From assembly GCF_013340305.1 (NCBI RefSeq), contig NZ_BLVP01000005.1, positions 62,001-126,000 on the forward strand: a stretch of 64,000 nucleotides of DNA. The letters run 5' to 3'. The notes under the pieces were generated by a model that did not search any database, had not been told where the DNA came from, and was given only the letters and a program-made list of their open reading frames with translations. Shown here in pieces: positions 31,239 through 38,423 of this stretch. Positions within the stretch are counted from its first letter, which is position 1. Every line of letters begins with the position of its first letter. Source of the DNA: Desulfovibrio psychrotolerans (GTDB lineage: Bacteria; Desulfobacterota; Desulfovibrionia; Desulfovibrionales; Desulfovibrionaceae). The translations under genes and the position numbers were made by a program.

Positions 31239-33062
31239 TTAATACAGCTCGCCGGGATGCAGTTCGTCATCCAGCTCGCCCTGCCGCTTAAGCAGCTGTT
31301 CAAGCTGAATATCCGCCCCTATCACGCCGGTTATGTTGTCATTCTCATCCGTCACGGCGGCGGAAACCGTAAGGATGAGCTTGCCGGTAAAATAAGAGGA
31401 ATACATGTCCGTAATATGCAGCTGCCCGGTACGCATGGGCTGGATGAACCACGAACGGTTGGAGAAGTCATACCCCGGCGCAAGGTCGGCATACTTGTGC
31501 TTGTTTGTCTCGTCCGTAATTTCCGCCGCGATAAGCCTGCCCTTGTTGTCCGTAAGGTACAGGTACTGGATGAAGGGGTATTCCTGCGCAAATTCCTTCA
31601 GGCAAAGCTGGTTTTCCTTGCCCAGACGGATTTCGCACTCCTCGGAAAGCCGCACGATAAGGTGCGCGGCAAGGTCGTTTGCCACCGCCTTCAAATGGTC
31701 GAAGTCAGAAGCAAAGAGCTCCGGCATGTACCGCTTGACCAGCTTGATCATTTCCTTATTGGAGAACGAGGTGTTACGCCCCTGTTCGTAGGCATGCATA
31801 ATGCGGTCGTAAATCTTGCCCACGGCGGGATGCTTCTTGGAAACCTGCTTTTCCTCAGGCACCTTGAGGTACTGGTTAATCCAGTAGGCCACCCCTGCCC
31901 GGCCCGACTTGTCGGTAATGATAATGGGCACGGAGCGGTTCAGAATCTTCCGGGTATCGAAGATATTGTATATTTCCTCGTTCTTGGCCAGCCCGTCCAC
32001 ATGTATGCCCGCGCTGGTGGCGTTAAAGTCCTTGCCCACAAAGGGATAGTTGTCCGGAATGTTGTATGAAAGCTCTGTTTCAAAATACTCGGAAACAGCG
32101 GCAATCATCTGCGTGTTGGCGGCGTCATCTTCTCCCGTCAGGGATATGTACTCAATAATCAGCGCCTCAATGGGCGTGTTGCCGGTGCGCTCGCCAAAGC
32201 CCAGCAGGGTTCCGTTCACCCCCGCACAGCCGTAGAGCCACGCGGTAACGCCGTTCACCAGCGTTTTATGAAAGTCGTTGTGCCCGTGCCATTCCAGCCA
32301 CTGCCCGGGAACCCCCGCCTCGTCCGTAAACGCCCGCACAATGCGGGGAACGGAGCGCGGCAGCGTCGCACCCGGATACGGCACCCCGTAGCCCATGGTG
32401 TCGCACAGGCGAATCTTGATGGGCAACCCGCTCTCCTTGGAAAGCTCCATGAGCCGCTCGGCAAAGGGCAGGCAAAAACCATGTATGTCGGCGCGGGTAA
32501 TATCCTCAAAATGGCAGCGCGGCGATATGCCCCACTCCAGCGCCTGTTCCACCACATCCAGATAACTGCGCATGGCCCGTTCGCGGTCCAGCCCCAGCTT
32601 GAGATACAGATGGTAGTCCGAAACCGAGGTGAGCATGCCCACTTCGCGGAACTCCATGTCCTTGGCGATCTTCAGGTCGTCCTTATGGGCGCGTATCCAG
32701 CCTGTTATCTCCGGATACTTGTATCCCTTGGCACGGCACGCCTCTATGGCGCGGCGGTCTTTGTCGGAATACATAAAGAATTCCGAAGCGCGAATAAGCC
32801 CGCTCATGCCGCCCAGCTTATGCATAAGCTCAAAAATGGTCTCAATCTGCTTCACCGTGTAGGGCGGCCGGGCCTGCTGCCCGTCACGGAAGGTGGTATC
32901 CGTTATGAACATGGGGTCCGCAGGCCGGGGCATAAGAAAAATATCGTCAAAGGCGATACGGCTCACCTTGGTGTACGGAAACAGCTCGCGGTACAATTCC
33001 GCCTTTTCGGGGTTATCCAGAATGTGCTTGGATGTGGCCCGGTTCAAATGCAGCAGACTCAT
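31239..33062 (-). CDS. DRE-TIM acyltransferase (homocitrate/isopropylmalate synthase-like) fused to a C-terminal Cache-like sensor domain
   Basis: The first about 400 of 607 residues resemble the homocitrate/isopropylmalate synthase family. The catalytic motif TTFRDGQQ gives Arg59 and Asp60, metal ligands HGHND are at 259-263, GERTGN is at 290-295, and AGIHVDG and KSGR fall at 351-357 and 385-388 as in the synthase subdomain. The residues needed for catalysis therefore look intact. Instead of the LeuA allosteric domain, a region from about 440 to 595 carries Cache/PDC hallmarks: FIQYLYLTDNKGRLIA, YDFSNRSWFIQPM, then KLILTVSAAVTDE and GVIGADI. No signal peptide or membrane span is present, so the sensor is cytoplasmic. 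The ATG at 33062 overlaps the upstream stop (ATGA) and follows AAGGAGGG. The substrate is unknown. Confidence 0.85.
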   Translation of the reverse strand: MSLLHLNRATSKHILDNPEKAELYRELFPYTKVSRIAFDDIFLMPRPADPMFITDTTFRDGQQARPPYTVKQIETIFELMHKLGGMSGLIRASEFFMYSDKDRRAIEACRAKGYKYPEITGWIRAHKDDLKIAKDMEFREVGMLTSVSDYHLYLKLGLDRERAMRSYLDVVEQALEWGISPRCHFEDITRADIHGFCLPFAERLMELSKESGLPIKIRLCDTMGYGVPYPGATLPRSVPRIVRAFTDEAGVPGQWLEWHGHNDFHKTLVNGVTAWLYGCAGVNGTLLGFGERTGNTPIEALIIEYISLTGEDDAANTQMIAAVSEYFETELSYNIPDNYPFVGKDFNATSAGIHVDGLAKNEEIYNIFDTRKILNRSVPIIITDKSGRAGVAYWINQYLKVPEEKQVSKKHPAVGKIYDRIMHAYEQGRNTSFSNKEMIKLVKRYMPELFASDFDHLKAVANDLAAHLIVRLSEECEIRLGKENQLCLKEFAQEYPFIQYLYLTDNKGRLIAAEITDETNKHKYADLAPGYDFSNRSWFIQPMRTGQLHITDMYSSYFTGKLILTVSAAVTDENDNITGVIGADIQLEQLLKRQGELDDELHPGELY

Positions 33063-33847
33063 ATATTCTGTACCCTCCTTGGGGAATTGGTCAGGAGCAT
33101 GGCCTCGGCGTCGGCAAGGCACCGTTTGGCCCGCGTGCATGCAGGATTAAGCCGCACGCCCTCGGTGGCAGCACGGTGCGCCTCTTCCGGGCGGCCGCAC
33201 TCCATCAGGCCTTCGGCGGCCAGAATGTACATACGCTCGGGAACATCCTCATACACGCTTGAAATCAGCGCCTCATACCGGGGGCCGAACACGGCACGCA
33301 CCAGTTCGTTGCGGTCAAACAGCAGGCGCGCCAGCAATCTGTTTCCGCCATGCCGGGCATAATAGATACATATAAGCTCCCGGCATTGCTCAAGAATAAA
33401 TTCTATCCGCCGCACTTCCCGCTCAATGCTCTGCCGCGTCTGGGTAAGCACCTCAGAAAGCGGGTCGCCCAGCCCGCGCACTTCTGCGTAGCCTTCGTGC
33501 TGCTGCAGGGTACGCAAAATGGGGGCATAGTGCTGTTGCTGGTAGGCGTCTTCCTTCAGCTTTATGCACTCATGAAATATATAGCCAAGCGCCCAGTCCA
33601 GCATCTTTGCCGTCACGTGGTCGTCCTGCCCGGTGCGGAAAAGATGATGTGCCGTGTCCTTGAGACGCCACAGAAGCCCCTTGTTCATCATGGTGCCCAA
33701 AAGGTCGCTCATGGTGGCAAAGCTCACCGCCCCGGTTTCTTCAAACCGGGCAAACTGCTCTTCCAGCACCTTGGTCGCCATGCAGAAATCCCGCATGACG
33801 TCACGTGTAAACTCGTTCCTGTTGGCTTCAATCCAGCGTCTGGACAT
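33059..33847 (-). CDS. Unrecognised cytoplasmic helical protein coupled to the DRE-TIM/Cache gene
   Basis: The 262-residue protein is mostly alpha-helical by composition, with no signal or membrane span. It opens MSRRWIEANRNEFTRDVMRD and contains a charged helical stretch near 130-165 (QTRQSIEREVRRIEFILEQ). Its last about 60 residues (RMYILAAEGLMECGRPEEAH) look like one or two tetratricopeptide-type helix pairs. No family was recognised. Its stop overlaps the next start by four bases, so the two products are probably made together and may interact. A GAGGAG ribosome site and a plausible promoter at 33871-33899 precede it. Confidence 0.75.
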   Translation of the reverse strand: MSRRWIEANRNEFTRDVMRDFCMATKVLEEQFARFEETGAVSFATMSDLLGTMMNKGLLWRLKDTAHHLFRTGQDDHVTAKMLDWALGYIFHECIKLKEDAYQQQHYAPILRTLQQHEGYAEVRGLGDPLSEVLTQTRQSIEREVRRIEFILEQCRELICIYYARHGGNRLLARLLFDRNELVRAVFGPRYEALISSVYEDVPERMYILAAEGLMECGRPEEAHRAATEGVRLNPACTRAKRCLADAEAMLLTNSPRRVQNI

Positions 33848-33870
33848 GCTTCTCCTCGTTGGAAAAAAGG

Positions 33871-33899
33871 GTTATACACGCTTTTTGCAAAAACGCAAA
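33871..33899 (-). promoter_or_regulatory. Sigma-70-like promoter for the unknown/DRE-TIM-Cache operon
   Basis: On the minus strand, TTTGCG and TATAAC are separated by 17 bases, 24 bases before the start codon. The spacer holds the palindrome TTTTTGCAAAAA, which could be an operator. Confidence 0.4.
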
Positions 33900-33948
33900 A
33901 TAGCCCCATTCCAGCATTTATTCAGCAAAATCAAACAACTGGCAGCAA

Positions 33949-34518
33949 CTACAGCATGCATACCGAGGCATCGCAGCAGGTCTTAATGAACTCGCTGTAG
34001 GTGTGCAAAATCCGCCGCTCGCCCTCCTCCCGCTCAGGAGAAAGCGGGTGCACGGGGTGCGCCGCAACCAGCGCGGCAAGTTCGTTCCATGAAGGAACCG
34101 CCCGCATCCCCTCGCCCAGCACCACATCCTCCTGCACTCCCACAAGAATGGCTTCCCGTGTGTCCGTCACCAGTGCCAGCGGCACGGGACCGCCGGGAAA
34201 AAGCCGCGCTGCGGCAAGGCTTTCACGCCGGTAGGTATTCACCTGCCCGGGACAGAACAGCAGGATGAGCAGAGGGGTACCGTCGTCGGCATAGGCCGCC
34301 ACATCCACGGTGCGGCAGTATTCCTCGGCTTCACCTGATGATGCTGCAACCACGGGAAACCGCACGGCAACCTTGGAGCGCAGTGCCGCAGAAGGATACC
34401 CCCGCTCCTCCACAAGCATCTGCGCCAGCGCCTGCCGCAGGTCCTCGTAGGTGGTTTTGTCAATATGCTCCCCGGTCAGATAATCGCGAATGGTCTGCCC
34501 CAGACTCACCTCATGCAT
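33949..34518 (-). CDS. HsdR-N-like protein with degenerate nuclease motif
   Basis: The 189-residue protein resembles the short type I restriction enzyme R N-terminal family: a helical N-terminus (DKTTYEDLRQALAQMLVEE), then a PD-(D/E)XK-like core. In active members the core reads D, then E-x-K on the next strand. Here the aspartate is kept (CRTVDVAAYADDG), but the second strand reads LLILLFCPGQ, with no E or K, so nuclease activity is unlikely. The ATG at 34518 has GGAGGTGCC just before it; the longer open frame upstream runs through a 10-bp repeat array. No restriction-modification genes lie nearby. Function is unknown. Confidence 0.7.
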   Translation of the reverse strand: MHEVSLGQTIRDYLTGEHIDKTTYEDLRQALAQMLVEERGYPSAALRSKVAVRFPVVAASSGEAEEYCRTVDVAAYADDGTPLLILLFCPGQVNTYRRESLAAARLFPGGPVPLALVTDTREAILVGVQEDVVLGEGMRAVPSWNELAALVAAHPVHPLSPEREEGERRILHTYSEFIKTCCDASVCML

Positions 34519-34550
34519 GGCACCTCCTCCGGCGGACACCAGGCCCGACC

Positions 34551-34619
34551 ATGACTCCACCAGATTTCGCCAAATTTCACCAAATTTCACCAAATCTCAC
34601 AGGGTCTCACCAGACGCAC
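34551..34619. repeat. 10-bp tandem repeat (CAAATTTCAC-type)
   Basis: Six to seven decamers follow one another exactly, with CAAATTTCAC perfect at 34571 and 34581 and diverging copies on both sides (CAGATTTCGC, CAAATCTCAC, AGGGTCTCAC). The array lies 33 bases upstream of the HsdR-N-like start codon, in its presumed leader or promoter. Confidence 0.85.
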
Positions 34620-34714
34620 GGTGATTTCCATACAGCATAAAACCTCACCACGGCCCTGTCCATGCTGTCCGCAATATCTGTCCCCTATCTTGCGGCACCC
34701 ACCAAAAAAAGAAA

Positions 34715-34736
34715 GGGCAGCCTGCGCAGGCTGCCC
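34715..34736 (-). terminator. Rho-independent terminator of the 85-residue protein gene
   Basis: GGGCAGCCTGC pairs perfectly with GCAGGCTGCCC as a 22-base palindrome. In the minus direction it is followed by TTTCTTTTTTT. It begins 25 bases after the stop codon of the minus-strand gene. Confidence 0.85.
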
Positions 34737-34760
34737 GGAAATAACATAAACAACGGCGCG

Positions 34761-35018
34761 CTACCCTTCCCGCAGCAACACCTTGGCAACACCTATGTCG
34801 TACAGACGCATGGGGTCAGACGCCCGCCCCATCTCCTTGTACAGTCCGGCGGCCTGCTCGATGGCGGAATAGGGCACCCACCCGTGCCGGTCCCACACCT
34901 GCGGATGATCGTCCCGCCACACGCGAAAGTGCACTTCGTCGGCCTCCATGCACACATACACGCGGGTTTTCTTGTCCGCCGGGTCGGGATAGTAGTAGAG
35001 TCCCAGATTATCCTTCAT
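34761..35018 (-). CDS. Small protein of unknown function divergent from dsrA
   Basis: The 85-residue soluble protein opens MKDNLGLYYYPDPADKKTRV and is rich in aromatic and charged residues, with a WRDDHPQVWDRHGWVP block near 34-49. No cysteines suitable for metal clusters are clustered. The ATG at 35018 sits behind GGAGGTTCGGC; the open frame further upstream is not needed. It has its own promoter candidate and its own terminator, which supports a real gene. No family was recognised. Its control region is shared with dsrAB, so a link to sulfite reduction is possible but only positional. Confidence 0.7.
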   Translation of the reverse strand: MKDNLGLYYYPDPADKKTRVYVCMEADEVHFRVWRDDHPQVWDRHGWVPYSAIEQAAGLYKEMGRASDPMRLYDIGVAKVLLREG

Positions 35019-35302
35019 GCCGAACCTCCGTTTTCTGGGACGGATGTGGCCTCTTTTCAGGCCAAGGTCAAGGGCATTCGCTCCCTTTGCAACACCGCGC
35101 GCAGGGACGGAGCACGCAGAAATGCCAACCCGCCTATGCACTCCGCAGAGTGCGGCGCAACACCACCGGCAAAACCGGAGCGGACAACATCCGGGCACAA
35201 TGCCTCTCAGCCCCCGGACTGCAGATGTTGCCTGTGCCGATGTCAGCCGGAACACGGCGCGGACAAGCCCTGAAAACTGCCGGAGTCAGGCTGCAAACTT
35301 CA

Positions 35303-35332
35303 ATTATAATATGCGCGATCAACCGATGTAAA
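35303..35332 (-). promoter_or_regulatory. Sigma-70-like promoter of the 85-residue protein gene
   Basis: On the minus strand, TTTACA (35332-35327) and a perfect TATAAT (35308-35303) are separated by 18 bases. The start codon is 285 bases further on, so a long leader would result. Confidence 0.5.
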
Positions 35333-35345
35333 AAGGGATTTGGGC

Positions 35346-35374
35346 TTGACAAAACGGGTACTTCCCAATAGCAA
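35346..35374 (+). promoter_or_regulatory. Sigma-70-like promoter candidate for dsrABD
   Basis: A perfect TTGACA at 35346-35351 is followed after 17 bases by TAGCAA, a poor -10. It is the best -35 in the gap and lies 184 bases upstream of dsrA. Confidence 0.5.
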
Positions 35375-35534
35375 GGGAGTACTTTGTCCAAAAAATCACG
35401 TGACCTCGGTGCAGGTTACAAGACCGGTTCCTGCACACGTACGCACGACCACGCAGCCCGACCAGAATCGCCAATGGGCGTGCGTGGACTGTCTGGTTTT
35501 GAACTTAAACCATACCATTTGTGGAGGTAAGGCA

Positions 35535-36848
35535 ATGGCGAAACATGCGACTCCCAAGTTGGACCAGCTCGAATCCGGGCCGTGGCCCAGCTTCGTGTCC
35601 GACATCAAGCAGGAAGCCGAATCTCGTGCCAAGAACCCCAAGGGTCTTGACTACCAGATTCCCGTGGACTGCCCCGAAGACCTTCTGGGCGTTCTCGAGC
35701 TTTCTTACAACGACGGTGAAACCCACTGGAAGCACGGCGGCATCGTGGGCGTTTTCGGTTACGGCGGCGGCGTTATCGGCCGTTACTGTGACCAGCCCGA
35801 AAAGTTCCCCGGCGTGGCGCACTTCCACACCGTCCGCCTGAACCAGCCCTCGGGCAAGTACTACACCTCCGAGTACCTGCGTGCCCTGTGTGATATCTGG
35901 GACCTGCGCGGTTCCGGCCTCACCAACATGCACGGTTCCACCGGCGACATCGTTCTGCTCGGCACCACCACTCCCCAGCTGGAAGAAATCTTCTGGGAAG
36001 TGACCCACAACCTGAACACCGACCTCGGCGGTTCCGGTTCCAACCTGCGTACCCCCGCAGACTGCCTGGGCGAAACCCGTTGCGAATACGCCTGTTACGA
36101 CACGTCGGCTCTCGCTTTCGAGATGACCAACGAGTATCAGGACGAACTGCACCGTCCGGCGTTCCCCTACAAGTTCAAGTTCAAGTTCGATGGCTGCCCC
36201 AACGGCTGCGTTGCCGCCATCGCACGTTCCGACTTCTCCGTCATCGGCACCTGGAAGGACAGCATCAAGATCGACCAGGCCGCCGTTAAGGCGTATGTTG
36301 CCGGCGAATTCAAGCCCAACGCAGGCGCCCACTCCGGCCGCGACTGGGGCAAGTTCGACCTCGTCAAGGAAGTTGTGGAGCTGTGCCCCTCCGAAGCCAT
36401 TACTTGGGACGGCGCAAAGCTCACCATCGACCGCAAGGAATGCGTGCGCTGCATGCACTGCATCAACACCATGCCCCGCGCCCTGCGCATCGGCGATGAA
36501 CGCGGCGCCTCCATCCTCTGCGGTGCAAAGGCTCCCATTCTCGACGGCGCTCAGATGTCCTCTCTCGTGGTTCCCTTCGTGGAAGCACAGTCTCCCTTCG
36601 ATGAAATCAAGGAAGTTGTTGAGAACATCTGGGACTGGTGGATGGAAGAAGGCAAGAACCGCGAGCGCCTCGGTGAGACCATGAAGCGTCTCTCCCTGCA
36701 GAAGCTGCTTGAAGTTACGGGCCAGCCCGCTGACCCCCGCCACGTCATGGAACCCCGCCACAATCCCTACATCTTCTTCAAGGAAGAAGAAGTACCCGGA
36801 GGTTGGGACCGCGACATCACCGAATACCGCAAGCGCCACCTGCGCTAG
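35535..36848 (+). CDS. dsrA: Dissimilatory sulfite reductase alpha subunit
   Basis: The alpha chain of DsrAB, the cytoplasmic enzyme that reduces sulfite in sulfate respiration, is 437 residues, the normal length. The siroheme-linked cluster cysteines fall at 177 and 183 (CLGETRC) and 221 and 225 (CPNGC), the same numbers as in D. vulgaris as I recall them. The inserted ferredoxin domain carries CVRCMHCINTMP around 302-313 with a further Cys in ELCPSEA. GGAGGTAAGGCA precedes the ATG at 35535. dsrB follows after 21 bases with its own GAGAGGAG site. Base composition is like the other highly expressed genes in the window. Confidence 0.98.
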   Translation: MAKHATPKLDQLESGPWPSFVSDIKQEAESRAKNPKGLDYQIPVDCPEDLLGVLELSYNDGETHWKHGGIVGVFGYGGGVIGRYCDQPEKFPGVAHFHTVRLNQPSGKYYTSEYLRALCDIWDLRGSGLTNMHGSTGDIVLLGTTTPQLEEIFWEVTHNLNTDLGGSGSNLRTPADCLGETRCEYACYDTSALAFEMTNEYQDELHRPAFPYKFKFKFDGCPNGCVAAIARSDFSVIGTWKDSIKIDQAAVKAYVAGEFKPNAGAHSGRDWGKFDLVKEVVELCPSEAITWDGAKLTIDRKECVRCMHCINTMPRALRIGDERGASILCGAKAPILDGAQMSSLVVPFVEAQSPFDEIKEVVENIWDWWMEEGKNRERLGETMKRLSLQKLLEVTGQPADPRHVMEPRHNPYIFFKEEEVPGGWDRDITEYRKRHLR

Positions 36849-36869
36849 TCAAGAGAGGAGTACTAAACA

Positions 36870-38015
36870 ATGGCATTCATCTCTTCCGGATACAATCCCG
36901 CGAAACCCATGGAAGGCCGTATTACTGACATCGGCCCCCGTGATTACAACGACTTCCTGCCGCCCGTCATCGCCAAGAACAAGGGTAAGTGGGCATACCA
37001 CGAAATCCTTGAGCCCGGCGTACTGGTCCACGTGGCCGAATCCGGCGACAAGGTGTTCACCGTCCGTGTCGGCGCAGCCCGTCTGATGTCCGTCACCCAC
37101 ATCCGCGAAATCTGCGAAATCGCAGACAAGCACTGCGGCGGCCACCTGCGCTTCACCACGCGTAACAACGTGGAATTCATGGTGGACGACGAATCCAAGC
37201 TGGCAGGCCTGAAGGCTGACCTTGCTTCCCGCAAGTTCGCCGGCGGCTCCAACAAGTTCCCCATCGGCGGAACCGGTGCCGGCATCTCCAACATCGTTCA
37301 CACCCAGGGTTGGGTTCACTGCCACACCCCCGCTACCGACGCCTCCGGCCCGGTTAAGGCGATCATGGACACCGTGTTCGATGACTTCCAGAACATGCGT
37401 ATGCCCGCCCCCGTGCGCATCGCACTGGCCTGCTGCCTGAACATGTGCGGCGCCGTGCATTGCTCCGACATCGGCGTTGTGGGTATCCACCGCAAGCCCC
37501 CGATGATCGACCACGAGTGGACTGACCAGCTGTGCGAAATCCCGCTGGCCGTTGCCTCCTGCCCCACCGCCGCAGTTCGTCCCACCAAGGTCGAAATCGG
37601 CGACAAGAAGGTCAACTCCATCGCTATCAAGAACGAACGCTGCATGTACTGCGGTAACTGCTACACCATGTGCCCCGCCCTGCCCATCTCCGATGGTGAA
37701 GGCGACGGACTTCTCATCATGGTCGGCGGTAAGGTTTCCAACCGTATCAGCCAGCCCATGTTCTCCAAGGTTGTTGTGGCTTACATCCCCAACGAGATGC
37801 CCCGCTGGCCTTCCCTCACCGAGAAGATCAAGCACATCATCGAAGTGTACGCCGCCAACGCACGGAAGTACGAGCGTCTGGGCGAATGGGCCGACCGCAT
37901 CGGCTGGGAAAAGTTCTTCGAACTGACCGGCCTTGAGTTCACCCACCACCTCATCGACGACTTCCGCGATCCTGCTTACTACACCTGGCGTCAGTCGACC
38001 CAGTTCAAGTTCTAA
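36870..38015 (+). CDS. dsrB: Dissimilatory sulfite reductase beta subunit
   Basis: The 381-residue beta chain binds the catalytically active siroheme and a coupled [4Fe-4S] cluster. The coupling cysteines lie in [15 protein letters not shown] near 186-200. The ferredoxin domain shows [15 protein letters not shown] near 259-273, with a partner cysteine in the upstream ASCPTAAV. It follows dsrA directly, in the order expected for the alpha2-beta2 enzyme. A hairpin lies in the 68-base gap to dsrD. Confidence 0.98.
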   Translation: MAFISSGYNPAKPMEGRITDIGPRDYNDFLPPVIAKNKGKWAYHEILEPGVLVHVAESGDKVFTVRVGAARLMSVTHIREICEIADKHCGGHLRFTTRNNVEFMVDDESKLAGLKADLASRKFAGGSNKFPIGGTGAGISNIVHTQGWVHCHTPATDASGPVKAIMDTVFDDFQNMRMPAPVRIALACCLNMCGAVHCSDIGVVGIHRKPPMIDHEWTDQLCEIPLAVASCPTAAVRPTKVEIGDKKVNSIAIKNERCMYCGNCYTMCPALPISDGEGDGLLIMVGGKVSNRISQPMFSKVVVAYIPNEMPRWPSLTEKIKHIIEVYAANARKYERLGEWADRIGWEKFFELTGLEFTHHLIDDFRDPAYYTWRQSTQFKF

Positions 38016-38037
38016 GCAGAGCCTGAGCAATCATTGT

Positions 38038-38060
38038 CGGGCGGGGATATTCCCCGCCCG
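38038..38060 (+). promoter_or_regulatory. Hairpin between dsrB and dsrD
   Basis: CGGGCGGGGA pairs perfectly with TCCCCGCCCG around a TAT loop. No T-run follows, so it probably protects the dsrAB message or tunes dsrD output. Confidence 0.7.
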
Positions 38061-38083
38061 CTTAAACGCTAAAGGGGCTTCCC

Positions 38084-38320
38084 ATGGAAGACGCACAGAA
38101 GATTATTGTAGATTTCCTCCAGTCCAAGGCCGGAAGCAAGTCCAAGTTCTATTTCAACGACTTCCTTCCGCTGTTCCCCGACCTCAAGCCCCGCGAAGTA
38201 AAGAAGATTCTTTCCGAACTCGTGAAGACTGAAGTCATGGAATACTGGTCCTCCGGTTCCACCACCATGTACGGACTCAAGGGTGCAGGCAAGCAGGCCG
38301 CTGCTGAGCACGAAGAGTAG
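38084..38320 (+). CDS. dsrD: DsrD, winged-helix accessory protein of sulfite reduction
   Basis: The 78-residue protein matches the size and sequence pattern of DsrD (MEDAQKIIVDFLQSKAGSKS; FYFNDFLPLFPDLKPREVKK). The family has a winged-helix fold; it was long thought to be regulatory and has more recently been described as activating DsrAB. It sits directly downstream of dsrB, as in other sulfate reducers, and is absent from sulfur oxidisers, which supports a reductive direction for this pathway. A terminator follows 30 bases after its stop. Confidence 0.96.
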   Translation: MEDAQKIIVDFLQSKAGSKSKFYFNDFLPLFPDLKPREVKKILSELVKTEVMEYWSSGSTTMYGLKGAGKQAAAEHEE

Positions 38321-38349
38321 TCTTTCCGTCTTGGTCTCGCGTTAAGAAA

Positions 38350-38378
38350 AGCGTATGGACACCGTCCATACGCTCTTT
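38350..38378 (+). terminator. Rho-independent terminator after dsrD
   Basis: AGCGTATGGAC pairs perfectly with GTCCATACGCT around ACC and is followed by CTTTCACTTTA. It separates dsrABD from cbiA, and overlaps any cbiA start placed upstream of 38424. Confidence 0.8.
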
Positions 38379-38423
38379 CACTTTATGGCCCGGCCCCATC
38401 CGCCCACCTACGGGAGAACCTCC

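Larger units (their letters stand above)
35019..35534. other. 516-bp divergent control region of dsrA and the 85-residue protein gene
   Basis: No gene is supported here. The stretch holds a minus-strand promoter at 35303-35332 and a plus-strand promoter candidate at 35346-35374. That leaves a dsrA leader of about 150 bases ending in GGAGGT. The first half of the gap shows nothing recognisable. Confidence 0.55.

Noticed and set aside
33949-34518. A restriction-modification or defence island
   Set aside because: Only one HsdR-N-like gene with a degenerate active site is present; no methylase, specificity or other defence gene is nearby.
38355-38423. cbiA start at 38355
   Set aside because: That ATG is inside the dsrD terminator stem; the family N-terminus begins at 38424.
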